Numbered from the stretch's first letter, positions 10,305 to 19,296 are shown. The stretch: 64,000 nucleotides of DNA from Adhaeribacter arboris (GCF_003023845.1 NZ_PYFT01000001.1:1178001-1242000), one strand, 5' to 3'. Numbers and translations: made by a program. Notes: a model not told the origin generated them from the sequence alone.

Positions 10305-10458
10305 CGATCAGCCATCCAGCAACTCCTATTATACCCATTCATTTAACTATAGCACTGCCTTAATTTTAACGCATCCATCCCGAAGCGGATGCTCCCGGAA
10401 AAGAAAGAGCCAGCCTTAAGCAACCGGATTTGCCGGCTAAGTTGTTTTACTACAACGC
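10305..10458 (+). other. Intercistronic gap between cheY and cheA
   Basis: A 154-bp gap inside an otherwise tight operon. It contains two short potential hairpins (gcatcc/ggatgc near 10371-10392, and ccgg/ccgg near 10422-10435) but no T-run, so neither looks like a full terminator. They could tune the relative expression of cheY and cheA, but this is only a guess from the sequence. Confidence 0.3.
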
Positions 10459-12093
10459 ATGAAATCAAGAGAACAAGAATATAAAGAAATATTTATTTCC
10501 GAAGCCTTGGAATACTTTGATGCTTTAAACCGGCACATAAGTACTCTGGAAAAAAATCCGGAAGATGACCAAATTCTGGCAGAAATATTTCGGTTGCTGC
10601 ACAATTTAAAAGCCAATGCCAAGGCTATTGGTTACCTTCAAATTTCAGATTTATCGCATAAACTCGAAACCGCTTTTGAACTAGTTCGCAAACGCGAACT
10701 AACGTTTAGCAACGAAATAGCTACAATTTTATTCGACGGGATAGATTTATTGGGTGAGCTCATTACTAACGTGGATGATCCAAATTATAAAATTCTGGAT
10801 GAAAGCTTAATCCATAATCTGGATATTCTGGCCGATAAAACTTCGAGTAAAAATCTGACCGAAGTATCGAAAGCGCAGAAGGTTAATGCCCGTAATTTAT
10901 CGCTCTCCGATTTAATTTACATTCAAATTAAAAAACTAGACCATTTATTAAACTTAGTGGGCGAACTGATTATTGATCGCGACCGGATTATTTCTTTGAG
11001 TAAAGATTTAAACAACGAAGATTTAAAATCCGTTAGCTCGCACTTGTACCGGATTACGGAAGAAATACAGTTCAGTGTAATGGACGCACGCTTAGTAAAT
11101 GTGGGTTCGTTATTTAATAAATTCCCCCGCATTGTCCGCGACATAGCGCAGGCCGAACAAAAAGAAATTCAACTGGATATAATTGGCCAGGATATTCAGA
11201 TTGACCGGAACATTCTGCAAATAATAACTGATTCATTGCTGCATTTGGTTCGAAACGCTATTACCCACGGCATTGAAAAAGGAGCAGATCGTGAAAGAAA
11301 AAACAAGCCCCGCCAAGGCAACCTTTCTTTATCCGCCCAAAGCGACCGCGATAATGTTCTTATTCGCTTAAGCGACGATGGCCGGGGCATTGACATACCC
11401 GCCGTTAAAAAAGCCATTGTCGCCCGTAAATTTTTATCTTTTGAAGTAGTGGATGATTTACGCGAAAGCGATATTTTATCTTACTTGTTTGAACCAGGTT
11501 TTTCCATGGCCAAAGAAGTTACCGAATTTTCAGGTCGTGGCGTTGGGCTGGATGTGGTTAAAAATGCCATAGATTCTATTGGTGGCCGGATTCAGGTTCA
11601 TTCCGAGAAAGATAAAGGCACTACCTTTACCTTACATTTACCAACTTCTATTGCCGTAAAAGGAGCCTTACTTTTTGAAGTGGAAGATGGATATTACGCT
11701 ATTTTACTCATGCATACCGATTCTGTAGTTTCTATAGATAAAAGTGAACTGCACGAGGTCGGTAATATGCTGGTGGCAAATATTAAAAATGAAACCATCC
11801 CGGTTATTTATTTAAGAGAATTCTTAAACAACGACGATGCTACTATGAATTTGGGAAGTAAAGCCCGCTTAAATGGCAGCGTTCAAAACATTATTATTGT
11901 AATTTACAACAACCGTCGGTTGGGTTTAATTGTAGATAAACTATATCGTCAGCAAGACATTGTAATAAAGCCACTAAACAAACCAGTAGATAATATTGAA
12001 ATTTATGGAGGGGTAACCTTATTGGGTACTGGTAAAGTATGCCTGGTATTAGATGTGCCGGCAATAACCCGTTATTTTATTGTTAAAAAGTAA
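10459..12093 (+). CDS. cheA: CheA histidine kinase
   Basis: A 544-aa chemotaxis kinase. The P1 HPt domain has H48 in RLLHNLKANAKAIG. A short linker replaces P2, so no separate CheY/CheB docking domain is apparent. P3 dimerisation helices begin at LIYIQIKKLDHLLNLVGEL. The P4 ATPase shows an N box in LLHLVRNAITHGIE, G1 in LSDDGRGID, G2 in GRGVGLDVVKNAI and GTTFTLHLP. A P5 CheW-like domain follows from about residue 405. The protein is shorter than E. coli CheA (about 650 aa), mainly because P2 is missing. It should phosphorylate the CheY encoded just upstream. cheC follows after 3 bp. Confidence 0.95.
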   Translation: MKSREQEYKEIFISEALEYFDALNRHISTLEKNPEDDQILAEIFRLLHNLKANAKAIGYLQISDLSHKLETAFELVRKRELTFSNEIATILFDGIDLLGELITNVDDPNYKILDESLIHNLDILADKTSSKNLTEVSKAQKVNARNLSLSDLIYIQIKKLDHLLNLVGELIIDRDRIISLSKDLNNEDLKSVSSHLYRITEEIQFSVMDARLVNVGSLFNKFPRIVRDIAQAEQKEIQLDIIGQDIQIDRNILQIITDSLLHLVRNAITHGIEKGADRERKNKPRQGNLSLSAQSDRDNVLIRLSDDGRGIDIPAVKKAIVARKFLSFEVVDDLRESDILSYLFEPGFSMAKEVTEFSGRGVGLDVVKNAIDSIGGRIQVHSEKDKGTTFTLHLPTSIAVKGALLFEVEDGYYAILLMHTDSVVSIDKSELHEVGNMLVANIKNETIPVIYLREFLNNDDATMNLGSKARLNGSVQNIIIVIYNNRRLGLIVDKLYRQQDIVIKPLNKPVDNIEIYGGVTLLGTGKVCLVLDVPAITRYFIVKK

Positions 12094-12096
12094 CGC

Positions 12097-12768
12097 ATGG
12101 CTCTATTCTTTAATATGCAGCCAAATAAAAAAGATTTATTCATGGAACTACAAGTAACCGAATTAGAAAAAGATATTATCAAAGAAATTCTAAATATTGG
12201 CTTAGCAAGGGCCGCCGATTCTTTTGCCTCCATAGCTAAAGATAAGGTGCTCATGAAAGTACCCGATTTGGAATTAATTCAAACGAATGAAATATCTCAA
12301 TTTATTTCCGGCTACGAAGAAACCCACGAAATTATTCAATCAGATATTAAGGGCGATTTTAATGGTACTACTTTAATGCTTTTTTCGGGCAACCACGTAG
12401 AAATGCTTTCGTTGGTATGTCTTAATTTAAAAGGTCCTTACCAAAAACCGCTTTCTGCTATGCAAGAGTCCTTGCTGCTGGAGATAAGCAATATTATTAC
12501 CGGTGCCTTTGTGACGCAATTAGCAAATATTTTAAAAGCGGATATTTATGGTTCACCGCCCATATACCCGCAAAAGGATATAGCTCATTCCTTAAAACAT
12601 ATTACCGACGTTAATCCGCTTTTTCAGCCCATTATTTTTACCGTATTAACGCATTTTACCGACCATAAAGGAATGGTGGAACTTCCCCTTTTTCTTTTTT
12701 TTGATACCATTACTTTTAATAAGATTCTCGAAATAATTCGTTCCTATAAATTTTACGAAGAGCGTTAA
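12097..12768 (+). CDS. cheC: CheC-family CheY-P phosphatase
   Basis: A 223-aa CheC/CheX/FliY-family protein that removes phosphate from CheY-P. Both phosphatase motifs, [D/S]-x3-E-x2-N-x22-P, are intact: D26-E30-N33-P56 (from DIIKEILN) and S125-E129-N132-P155 (from SLLLEISN), so this is a two-site enzyme. The ATG at 12097 lies 3 bp after the cheA stop. An internal ATG at 12142 (M-E-L-Q-V-T) also fits, since known CheC proteins start about 10 residues before the first motif. CheC often partners CheD, but no cheD is seen. The stop codon lies inside a terminator hairpin that ends the operon. Confidence 0.87.
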   Translation: MALFFNMQPNKKDLFMELQVTELEKDIIKEILNIGLARAADSFASIAKDKVLMKVPDLELIQTNEISQFISGYEETHEIIQSDIKGDFNGTTLMLFSGNHVEMLSLVCLNLKGPYQKPLSAMQESLLLEISNIITGAFVTQLANILKADIYGSPPIYPQKDIAHSLKHITDVNPLFQPIIFTVLTHFTDHKGMVELPLFLFFDTITFNKILEIIRSYKFYEER

Positions 12769-12782
12769 CAACGCTCTTTTTT
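12758..12782 (+). terminator. Terminator of the chemosensory operon, overlapping the cheC stop
   Basis: A 9-bp stem, aagagcgtt (12758-12766) paired with aacgctctt (12770-12778), has a 3-nt loop and a following T-run. The cheC stop codon TAA (12766-12768) lies within the hairpin, a compact arrangement that closes the operon. Confidence 0.85.
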
Positions 12783-12857
12783 GTTAAAGCTTATTTTAAT
12801 AATACCTAATCTTAGCTTAAAATTTAAATAACCCGCTCTCTCATCTTCAAATTAGTT

Positions 12858-13952
12858 ATGAATCAAAAAGAAAATAGTCAAAAAAGTAAACAAGATAAAA
12901 TTGCCCAATTCGACCCGAGTGGAGTAGGTGACAGCAACGCGGGTATTTATGGCTTACCGTTCACTACGGAAGAAGCATCAGTGGTTTTAATTCCGGTGCC
13001 CTGGGAAGTTACGGTTTCCTATAGTGCCGGCACTGCCTCCGGGCCGGAAGCCATTAAATCCGCTTCCTCCCAAATGGATTTATATGACCCCGTTATTAAA
13101 GATGCCTGGCAAATTGGCATTGCGTTAGAACCAATTGATCCTACCTGGCAGGAAACCAGTACTGCTTTGCGCACCCAATCGGCCGCTTATATTCAATATT
13201 TAGAAGGCACTAATTCTACATTATCGGAAACTCAAATAAATGATTTGTTAGCGCAGGTAACTCAAAAAGGAAAAGAACTACTGCATTGGTTAAAACAAAA
13301 AGCGACCGATTATTTAAATAAAGGTCAATTAGTAGGCGTAGTAGGCGGCGATCATAGCTCACCTTTAGGTTTACTGCACGCTTTGGCCGAAAAACACGAT
13401 GAGTTTGGAATTTTGCAAATTGATGCGCACGCCGATTTACGCGAAGCTTACGAAGGATTTGAGTATTCGCACGCTTCTATTATGTATAATGCTTTAAAGT
13501 TGCCGCAGGTAAAAAAATTGGTTCAGGTAGGGATTCGCGATAGTGCCGAATCCGAAAATGAGCTTATTAACCAATCGAATGGCCGCATTTCCACTTTTTT
13601 TGATTCCTTTTTAAAAGATGAAATGTACGATGGTAAAACCTGGAAAAAGCAATGTAAAAAAATTATTGCCCAGTTACCGCCCAAAGTGTACATTAGTTTT
13701 GATATCGACGGACTGGACCCCAAACTTTGTCCGGGCACCGGTACTCCTGTACCCGGAGGTTTGGAATTTGAGGAAGCCATTTATTTAATTAAGGCTTTAG
13801 TAAAATCAGGTCGGGAAATTATTGGTTTTGACTTGTGCGAAGTAGCTCCCGGCAATTCGGACTGGAATGGCAACGTAGGCGCTCGTTTATTGTATAAGCT
13901 TAGTAATTGGATGGCCGTTTCGAACAAACTGGCTCAGGTTACATTTGAGTAA
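12858..13952 (+). CDS. Ureohydrolase (agmatinase/arginase/formimidoylglutamase family)
   Basis: A 364-aa ureohydrolase-fold enzyme that hydrolyses a guanidino or formimino group using two Mn ions. Metal-ligand motifs are GGDHSSPLG, LQIDAHADLREAYEG and YISFDIDGLDPKLCPGTG, followed by GTPVPGGL. The protein is longer than typical agmatinases (about 310 aa) because of a polar N-terminus and an insert around residues 95-150. No histidine-utilisation or arginine decarboxylase genes are adjacent, so the substrate cannot be fixed. It appears monocistronic. Confidence 0.87.
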   Translation: MNQKENSQKSKQDKIAQFDPSGVGDSNAGIYGLPFTTEEASVVLIPVPWEVTVSYSAGTASGPEAIKSASSQMDLYDPVIKDAWQIGIALEPIDPTWQETSTALRTQSAAYIQYLEGTNSTLSETQINDLLAQVTQKGKELLHWLKQKATDYLNKGQLVGVVGGDHSSPLGLLHALAEKHDEFGILQIDAHADLREAYEGFEYSHASIMYNALKLPQVKKLVQVGIRDSAESENELINQSNGRISTFFDSFLKDEMYDGKTWKKQCKKIIAQLPPKVYISFDIDGLDPKLCPGTGTPVPGGLEFEEAIYLIKALVKSGREIIGFDLCEVAPGNSDWNGNVGARLLYKLSNWMAVSNKLAQVTFE

Positions 13953-14119
13953 AAGCTGGCGGCGTACACAAATTATTTTATTTGCGTATAGGGGTTTAGT
14001 GAAGTAAGTAGTACGTTTTTACGTTAAAAGTTACACGTCATTATGGTTATAACATAAGCTGAAATCCTTCCACTAAAAAATTACTACTTTACTATTTGTT
14101 TCACCTAACCAAATAAAAC

Positions 14120-14455
14120 ATGGGCTTTATACTAAAATTAATTTTAACCGGGGTAGCAGCGGCCATAGCGGCGTATATTTTACCGGGAGTAACCATAGAC
14201 GGCTTAGGCAGCGCCATTTTACTGGCAGTTGTACTGGGTATTTTAAACGCTATTGTTAAGCCTATTTTAATAGTCCTCTCTTTACCCATCACCATTATTA
14301 CTTTAGGACTTTTCTTACTCGTTATTAATGCCCTTATTATTTTGTTAGCCGATTATATCCTGACTGGATTTAGCGTGAATGGCTTTATATGGGCTTTAAT
14401 CTTTAGCTTGGTTTTATCTGTTCTTACTTCTATTATCGATATGATCACCAAATAA
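14120..14455 (+). CDS. Small four-helix membrane protein, YvlD/phage-holin-IV-like family
   Basis: A 111-aa, very hydrophobic protein with about four transmembrane segments (from GFILKLILTGVAAAIAAYIL to the C-terminal LIFSLVLSVLTSIID). It contains the PGVTIDGLGSAIL and LGILNAIVKPILIVLSLP motifs typical of the YvlD/DUF360 group, often annotated as a phage holin family protein. It is not a phage gene here: no phage genes are nearby. Function is unknown. It is convergent with the Cys-rich protein gene, with a shared terminator. Confidence 0.85.
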   Translation: MGFILKLILTGVAAAIAAYILPGVTIDGLGSAILLAVVLGILNAIVKPILIVLSLPITIITLGLFLLVINALIILLADYILTGFSVNGFIWALIFSLVLSVLTSIIDMITK

Positions 14456-14475
14456 CATTTCTGATCTACCATAAC

Positions 14476-14502
14476 AAAGGCCCGAAAACTACTCGGGCCT
14501 TT
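14476..14502. terminator. Bidirectional terminator between convergent genes
   Basis: A perfect 10-bp GC-rich stem, aaaggcccga (14476-14485) with tcgggccttt (14493-14502), with A and T runs on either side. It lies 20 bp from the end of the YvlD-like gene and 6 bp from the end of the copper-protein gene, so it can serve both. Confidence 0.88.
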
Positions 14503-14507
14503 TGCAT

Positions 14508-14849
14508 TTAAGCAACTTTGGTTTGCAGCCAATCCTGGCAAGCATCGGCACATTCCTGGCATTCTTCGGCGCACTTCTGGCAATGATCGGCGTCGTGCTG
14601 GGCGCATTCTTCGGCACAGGCTTTACAAATTTCAATGCACTCCCGCATTACGTGGGGTGCGTGCGGCGAGTTACGGGCCACAAAGCGGGCCGTTAAGGTA
14701 CAAATATCCGCACAATCGCGGTCCAGTTGAATGCACTTTACCATCATTTGTACGTGCTCCTCCTGCAAACACAAAGTCATACATGTTTCGCAGGCGGTAA
14801 TGCATTTAATCAAAACGTGTTCGAGATTATTTGTTACTTCCGATTTCAT
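14508..14849 (-). CDS. Cys-rich four-helix-bundle copper-storage-like protein (Csp/DUF326 type)
   Basis: A 113-aa protein with 15 cysteines (C16, 20, 23, 27, 39, 46, 50, 71, 75, 78, 82, 90, 93, 97, 100, plus C104 in the final helix, so 15-16 by hand count). Most are spaced as C-x3-C or C-x2-C on amphipathic helices. That pattern matches the four-helix-bundle Csp family, which loads its hollow core with Cu(I) through thiolates. There is no signal peptide or Tat motif, so it resembles cytosolic Csp3 rather than exported Csp1. No copper exporter or CueR-type regulator is next to it. Role in copper storage is inferred from family. Confidence 0.85.
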   Translation of the reverse strand: MKSEVTNNLEHVLIKCITACETCMTLCLQEEHVQMMVKCIQLDRDCADICTLTARFVARNSPHAPHVMRECIEICKACAEECAQHDADHCQKCAEECQECADACQDWLQTKVA

Positions 14850-14980
14850 AGTTTTTTATTTAAGTTTTAAACCGAGTAAGATAAAGTCTAGTTGTACGAG
14901 GTACAACCAAGTGTGTTAGAAAACAGGCTACAATTTGTATAGCACCCACTTCCAGATTAAGGAGATAAGTCCAAAAACTT

Positions 14981-15012
14981 TTTCGGGTCCTGCATCTAAA
15001 AACTTAAATTTG
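14981..15012 (+). promoter_or_regulatory. Putative promoter of recQ
   Basis: TAAATTTG at 15005-15012 matches the Bacteroidota -7 consensus TAnnTTTG exactly. TTTC at 14981-14984 is placed 20 bp upstream as a -33 element with one mismatch. The start codon is at 15038, giving a leader of roughly 20 nt. Confidence 0.5.
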
Positions 15013-15037
15013 TTGTTAGAAAGCAAAACAGGTAAGT

Positions 15038-17173
15038 ATGATTACAGCAGCACAAGAGGTATTAAAAAAGTATTTTGGTTACGAACGTTTCCGGCCCATG
15101 CAGCAGGAAATTATTTCTTCGGTTCTTGCTAAACGGGATACGATTGTTTTAATGCCTACGGGCGGTGGAAAGTCGGTTTGTTACCAGGTGCCGGCCTTGG
15201 TTATGCCGGGTATTTGCGTGGTTATTTCCCCGCTTATTGCTTTAATGCAGGACCAGGTGAAAGCGCTTGCGGCTAATGGGGTGAACGCTGCCTTTTTGAA
15301 TAGTACCCAATCGGCGGAAGTACAGTATAATATTGAAACGGCTTGTTTAGGACGTGCCATTAAATTACTGTATGTTTCGCCGGAAAAATTATTATCTGCC
15401 GGCTTTTTCTCTTTTTTAAAACGCTTACAGGTTAATTTGTTTGCCGTGGATGAGGCGCATTGTATTTCGGCTTGGGGGCACGATTTCCGGCCGGAATACA
15501 CGCAACTGCGCACTTTAAAAGAACAATTTCCCACTGTACCGGTAATTGCTTTAACGGCCACTGCCGACCGTTTAACGCAAAAAGATATTCAGGAGCAACT
15601 GCATTTACAAGACCCAGCGGTATATATTTCGTCTTTCGACCGGCCAAACATTAATTTAACAGTTTTACCCGGCCGTAATCGCTTTAACCGCATTACTGAT
15701 TTTTTAGATAATCATAAAGGACAGCCCGGCATTATTTATTGTTTGAGCCGCAATACCACCGAATCCTTAAGTCAAAAATTAAGCGCGCAAGGTTTCAAAG
15801 CGGCCCATTACCATGCGGGGCTTTCGGCTACTGCCCGGGCCGCCACCCAAGATGCTTTCTTGAAAGACAATATTCAGATTATGTGCGCCACCATTGCCTT
15901 CGGGATGGGCATTGATAAATCGAATGTGCGTTGGGTAATTCATTACAATCTGCCTAAAAACATTGAAAGCTATTACCAGGAAATTGGCCGCGGTGGGCGC
16001 GATGGCGCTCCGGCCAACGCCTTGTTGTTTTACTCCTACGCCGATGTGCTGGCGATGCGTAAGATGCTCTCGGAAGGCGATAAGAAACAACAGGCATTGC
16101 AATTAGTTAAATTAGAACGCATGCAACAATACGCCGAAGCAACTAGTTGCCGGCGGAGAATATTATTAAACTACTTCGGCGAAACGCTTTCTAAAAACTG
16201 CCAGAACTGTGATATCTGCCGTAATCCGCCCGCTTCTTTCGACGGTACCATTCACGCCCAAAAAGCGCTTTCGGCCATTGCCCGCATGCTCGAAAAAGCA
16301 CCTTTAGGCTTGGTAATTGATGTTTTACGCGGTTCCAGAAGCCAGCAAGTATTAGAGAAAAATTTTGACCGCATTAAAACTTACGGAGCGGGTCGCGATA
16401 TACCGTATAACGACTGGCAAAGTTACCTGCACCAAATGATTAACCAAGGCTTATTGGAAATTGCCTATGACGATGCGTATACGCTCAAAATAAGCCCCGC
16501 CGGTAAGGAAGTATTGCTGCAAAACAAATCTTTTGCGCTGGTGAAATTTGAGCCGAATGCTGCCACCGAAGAAGTAGCGCCCGTGAAAGCAAAGAGCAAG
16601 AAAGAAGTTTTAAAAGACGAATTATTTGAACGCTTACGCGTACTGCGCAAGAAAATTGCCGACCAGCAAAACGTGCCGCCCTACGTTATTTTCAACGACA
16701 CTACTTTAAGTGAAATGGCCCAGGAAAAGCCGACCAGCCGACCAGCCATGCTTTCCATTTCGGGCGTAGGTTTGATAAAACTGGAAAATTACGGCGAAGC
16801 GTTTATCAACGAAATTATCTCTTTTGTCACGGACCAGCAGGAGCAAGGAAATAAAGTAAAAGGCGCTACGCATTTAGTTACCTTGGAGGCATACAAGCAA
16901 GGCTACCAACCGGATCAGATTGCTTTACAGCGTAACCTAAATATTGTTACCATATACTCGCACTTGGCTTCCTTGTACGAACAAGGATATGCCATTGATA
17001 TAAAACAATTTATTTCCGCTTCGGATTACCAAAAATTAGAACCTACCATTACTAAACTAGGTCCGGAAGCTAAATTAAAAGATTATTTCGATCATTTTGG
17101 GGGAAACGTGGATTACAACACCATCCGGATGGCTTTGGCCGTTTACAAAAGAAAAGCGAAAGCAGTTAAATAG
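15038..17173 (+). CDS. recQ: ATP-dependent DNA helicase RecQ
   Basis: A 711-aa 3'-5' DNA helicase acting in recombination and fork repair. It has Walker A MPTGGGKSVCYQ, a DEAH box in VDEAHCISAWGHDFRPEY, motif III ALTATA, and motif VI QEIGRGGRDG. The RecQ zinc site lies in TSCRRRILLNYFGE and NCQNCDIC. A winged-helix RQC domain and an HRDC domain (from about residue 525) follow. A further C-terminal helix-turn-helix segment (about residues 615-700) lengthens it beyond E. coli RecQ (about 610 aa), as in other Bacteroidota. It is monocistronic. Confidence 0.96.
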   Translation: MITAAQEVLKKYFGYERFRPMQQEIISSVLAKRDTIVLMPTGGGKSVCYQVPALVMPGICVVISPLIALMQDQVKALAANGVNAAFLNSTQSAEVQYNIETACLGRAIKLLYVSPEKLLSAGFFSFLKRLQVNLFAVDEAHCISAWGHDFRPEYTQLRTLKEQFPTVPVIALTATADRLTQKDIQEQLHLQDPAVYISSFDRPNINLTVLPGRNRFNRITDFLDNHKGQPGIIYCLSRNTTESLSQKLSAQGFKAAHYHAGLSATARAATQDAFLKDNIQIMCATIAFGMGIDKSNVRWVIHYNLPKNIESYYQEIGRGGRDGAPANALLFYSYADVLAMRKMLSEGDKKQQALQLVKLERMQQYAEATSCRRRILLNYFGETLSKNCQNCDICRNPPASFDGTIHAQKALSAIARMLEKAPLGLVIDVLRGSRSQQVLEKNFDRIKTYGAGRDIPYNDWQSYLHQMINQGLLEIAYDDAYTLKISPAGKEVLLQNKSFALVKFEPNAATEEVAPVKAKSKKEVLKDELFERLRVLRKKIADQQNVPPYVIFNDTTLSEMAQEKPTSRPAMLSISGVGLIKLENYGEAFINEIISFVTDQQEQGNKVKGATHLVTLEAYKQGYQPDQIALQRNLNIVTIYSHLASLYEQGYAIDIKQFISASDYQKLEPTITKLGPEAKLKDYFDHFGGNVDYNTIRMALAVYKRKAKAVK

Positions 17174-17390
17174 AATAACTAAAGTGTAGAGATTTGCTAT
17201 TTTTTAGTATTTACTACTAGCTGATTCCCCGGCTAAATCTTTTCCGCTCTTATTTTAAAGAAAATAAGGCCATTATTTCTGAATGCGAGTGAATAAATTT
17301 GCTAAATGATTTAGAAATAATAAAAAAATTAGTAAATTTACTTTGTCTAAAAGAATTAATTTCCGTAAAAGGAATTAGGAAAACAAAGGC

Positions 17391-18167
17391 ATGATAAATA
17401 CTAATTTAAAATTTCTGAGAAAGCAAACGGGTCTTACCCAGTCACAATTGGCCGAAAAGCTTAACATCAAGCGTTCTTTAATCGGCGCTTACGAGGAAGG
17501 ACGCGCCGAGCCTAAACTAAGCACCTTAGTAAATATCTCGAAGCTGTTTAATATTTCTTTAGATGTTTTAATTACGAAAGATTTGCCGTCTTCCAGTACG
17601 GAATCGCACAGCATGGCCATTCAGCGGCCTACTAAGGGAAATTTACGGGTTTTGGCCATTACCGTTGATAGAGAAGATAAAGAAAACATTGAATTAGTAC
17701 CGCAACGCGCCAGTGCTGGTTACTTAAATGGCTATGCCGATCCGGAATTTATTGAAGAACTACCGCGCTTCCGGTTACCCATGTTAAGTACGCAAGGTAC
17801 TCACCGGGCTTTTGAGATTTCCGGCGATTCCATGTTACCCATTGCTTCGGGTACGGTAATTATCGGCCGGTTTATTGAAGATTGGTCCACCATCAAAGAT
17901 GGTACTCCTTGTATTATTGTGAGTCAGAAAGAAGGTGTAGTTTTCAAGCGGATTTTCAATAAAATGAAAAACGAAGCGGTATTATACCTGCACTCCGACA
18001 ATCCGTCTTATTCACCTTATCAAATACTGGTAGATGATATTCTGGAAATTTGGGAAGCGCGTGCCTATATCAGTACTACTTTCCCGATTGCTGATTTCTC
18101 TCTGAATAAACTTACTTCGATCGTGTTAGATCTGCAACAAGAAGTTCTTAAATTAAAGAAAGCTTAA
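17391..18167 (+). CDS. XRE-family regulator with S24/LexA-like C-terminal domain
   Basis: A 258-aa fusion of an N-terminal HTH (LRKQTGLTQSQLAEKLNIKR, residues 9-28) to an S24 peptidase-like domain. The Ser-Lys dyad fits S147 in SGDSMLP and K186 in VVFKRIF. The 39-residue spacing is within the range of LexA, UmuD and lambda CI. An Ala-Gly pair at A109-G110 (RASAGYLNG) sits where the autocleavage site is in those proteins. It could therefore be a self-cleaving, damage-responsive repressor, although many Bacteroidota relatives are uncharacterised. It lies alone between recQ and a pirin gene. Confidence 0.88.
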   Translation: MINTNLKFLRKQTGLTQSQLAEKLNIKRSLIGAYEEGRAEPKLSTLVNISKLFNISLDVLITKDLPSSSTESHSMAIQRPTKGNLRVLAITVDREDKENIELVPQRASAGYLNGYADPEFIEELPRFRLPMLSTQGTHRAFEISGDSMLPIASGTVIIGRFIEDWSTIKDGTPCIIVSQKEGVVFKRIFNKMKNEAVLYLHSDNPSYSPYQILVDDILEIWEARAYISTTFPIADFSLNKLTSIVLDLQQEVLKLKKA

Positions 18168-18192
18168 ATTAATCAATCTGAATAAGTTACTT

Positions 18193-18227
18193 GCCCGGTT
18201 TGCTGATAAGTAAACCGGGCTTTTTTT
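18193..18227 (+). terminator. Terminator after the XRE/S24 gene
   Basis: A 9-bp stem, gcccggttt (18193-18201) paired with aaaccgggc (18212-18220), is followed by seven T residues. It lies 25 bp beyond the stop codon. Confidence 0.9.
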
Positions 18228-18383
18228 ATTTAAGTAAATGAAAAACGCAGGGTCATCCCGAAAGGTATTATAAATTATTGTAAATAAGCTTCTTACCTTC
18301 CTGCATTAACTTATAACCTGATCTCGCGTATTTTAAGGTAAATCAGAATATAGAAAACTAATATACCTTCACTACAAAAAACT

Positions 18384-19100
18384 ATGGTAAAAATTATTAA
18401 CGCCGAAGACCGCCATTTTTCCACGGCTGGTTGGCTGAAATCGCATTTCCTGTTTTCTTTTGCCGATTATTATGACCCGAACAATATGAATTACGGTCCG
18501 TTGCGGGTTTTTAACGACGACTACGTGGCGCCGCATTCCGGCTTTCCGCAGCATCCGCACTCCGAAATGGAAATTATTACCATTGTATTAGCCGGAGAAG
18601 TAACGCATGAAGATAGCATGGGCAATAAAACGGTAATTAAAGCCGGCGATGTACAACGTATGACGGCCGGAACCGGGATTACCCATTCTGAAACCAATAA
18701 TGCCGATAAAGAATTACACTTGCTGCAGTTGTGGTTCCTCCCGAATAAACCAGGTTTAAATCCGTCGTACGAACAAAAACACATTGATTTTGCCGATTCT
18801 AAAAACGAATTAGTTCCGCTGGTAACCGGTCAAAAAGTTTTGGAAGATGTCGTTTTTATGAATTCTAATTCAACGGTTTACTACGCGCATCTGAAAAAAG
18901 ATAAAGAAATAGATTTTAAAACCTTTGATATCCGCAAAACTTTAATTTACGTTCTGGAAGGCGAATTATTCGCCAACGGCATGCAGGCTACCACTAACGA
19001 CCAATTGCGCATTGATCACGAAAGCGCCGTTCTAATTCGCGCCAGCCAAGACTCTTCTTTTATTTTAATTGATGTTGCAGCGGTTGAGGCTAACTTTTAA
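18384..19100 (+). CDS. Pirin family protein
   Basis: A 238-aa bicupin of the pirin/YhhW family. The N-terminal cupin has the metal-ligand pattern in HSGFPQHPHSEMEIITIVLA (histidines near residues 52-60) and a later GTGITHSETN. Short pirins of this kind include quercetin 2,3-dioxygenases (YhhW) and redox-linked regulators, but the substrate here is unknown. It is monocistronic and ends in a region shared with the convergent M2 peptidase gene, separated by an 18-bp hairpin. Confidence 0.9.
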   Translation: MVKIINAEDRHFSTAGWLKSHFLFSFADYYDPNNMNYGPLRVFNDDYVAPHSGFPQHPHSEMEIITIVLAGEVTHEDSMGNKTVIKAGDVQRMTAGTGITHSETNNADKELHLLQLWFLPNKPGLNPSYEQKHIDFADSKNELVPLVTGQKVLEDVVFMNSNSTVYYAHLKKDKEIDFKTFDIRKTLIYVLEGELFANGMQATTNDQLRIDHESAVLIRASQDSSFILIDVAAVEANF

Positions 19101-19109
19101 ATTGACGCT

Positions 19110-19296
19110 AAAAATTAGATATTAAAAGCTAGACGTTGGATATGTAATATTAAATTTTGAGGTCTTGGCTAAAGAATTATTTATTTGAAAATTCAAAAGA
19201 TTACCTTCCAATAGAAAAGTCAGCTGAGGGCTGACTTTTCTATTGGAAATTAAAAATTAGGTATCTAGCATCTAGCGTCTAAATTCTAGTGTCTAA
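19110..19296. repeat. Degenerate CTAG-rich intergenic repeat around an 18-bp hairpin
   Basis: Between convergent genes, degenerate copies of TCTAG(c/t)(a/g)TCTA-type units occur at 19260-19296 (for example tatctagcatctagcgtc). Inverted weaker copies (gctagacgttggatatg) lie near 19122-19140. The right array abuts the stop codon of the M2 peptidase gene. Similar units recur at 22185-22218. Confidence 0.6.
19206..19248. terminator. Bidirectional terminator between pirin and M2 peptidase genes
   Basis: A perfect 18-bp stem, ttccaatagaaaagtcag (19206-19223) with ctgacttttctattggaa (19231-19248), and a 7-nt loop. It lies between two convergent genes and could terminate both. Confidence 0.8.

Noticed and set aside
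14120-14455. Phage holin, implying a prophage
   Set aside because: The name is a family label only. No phage structural or lysis genes are nearby.
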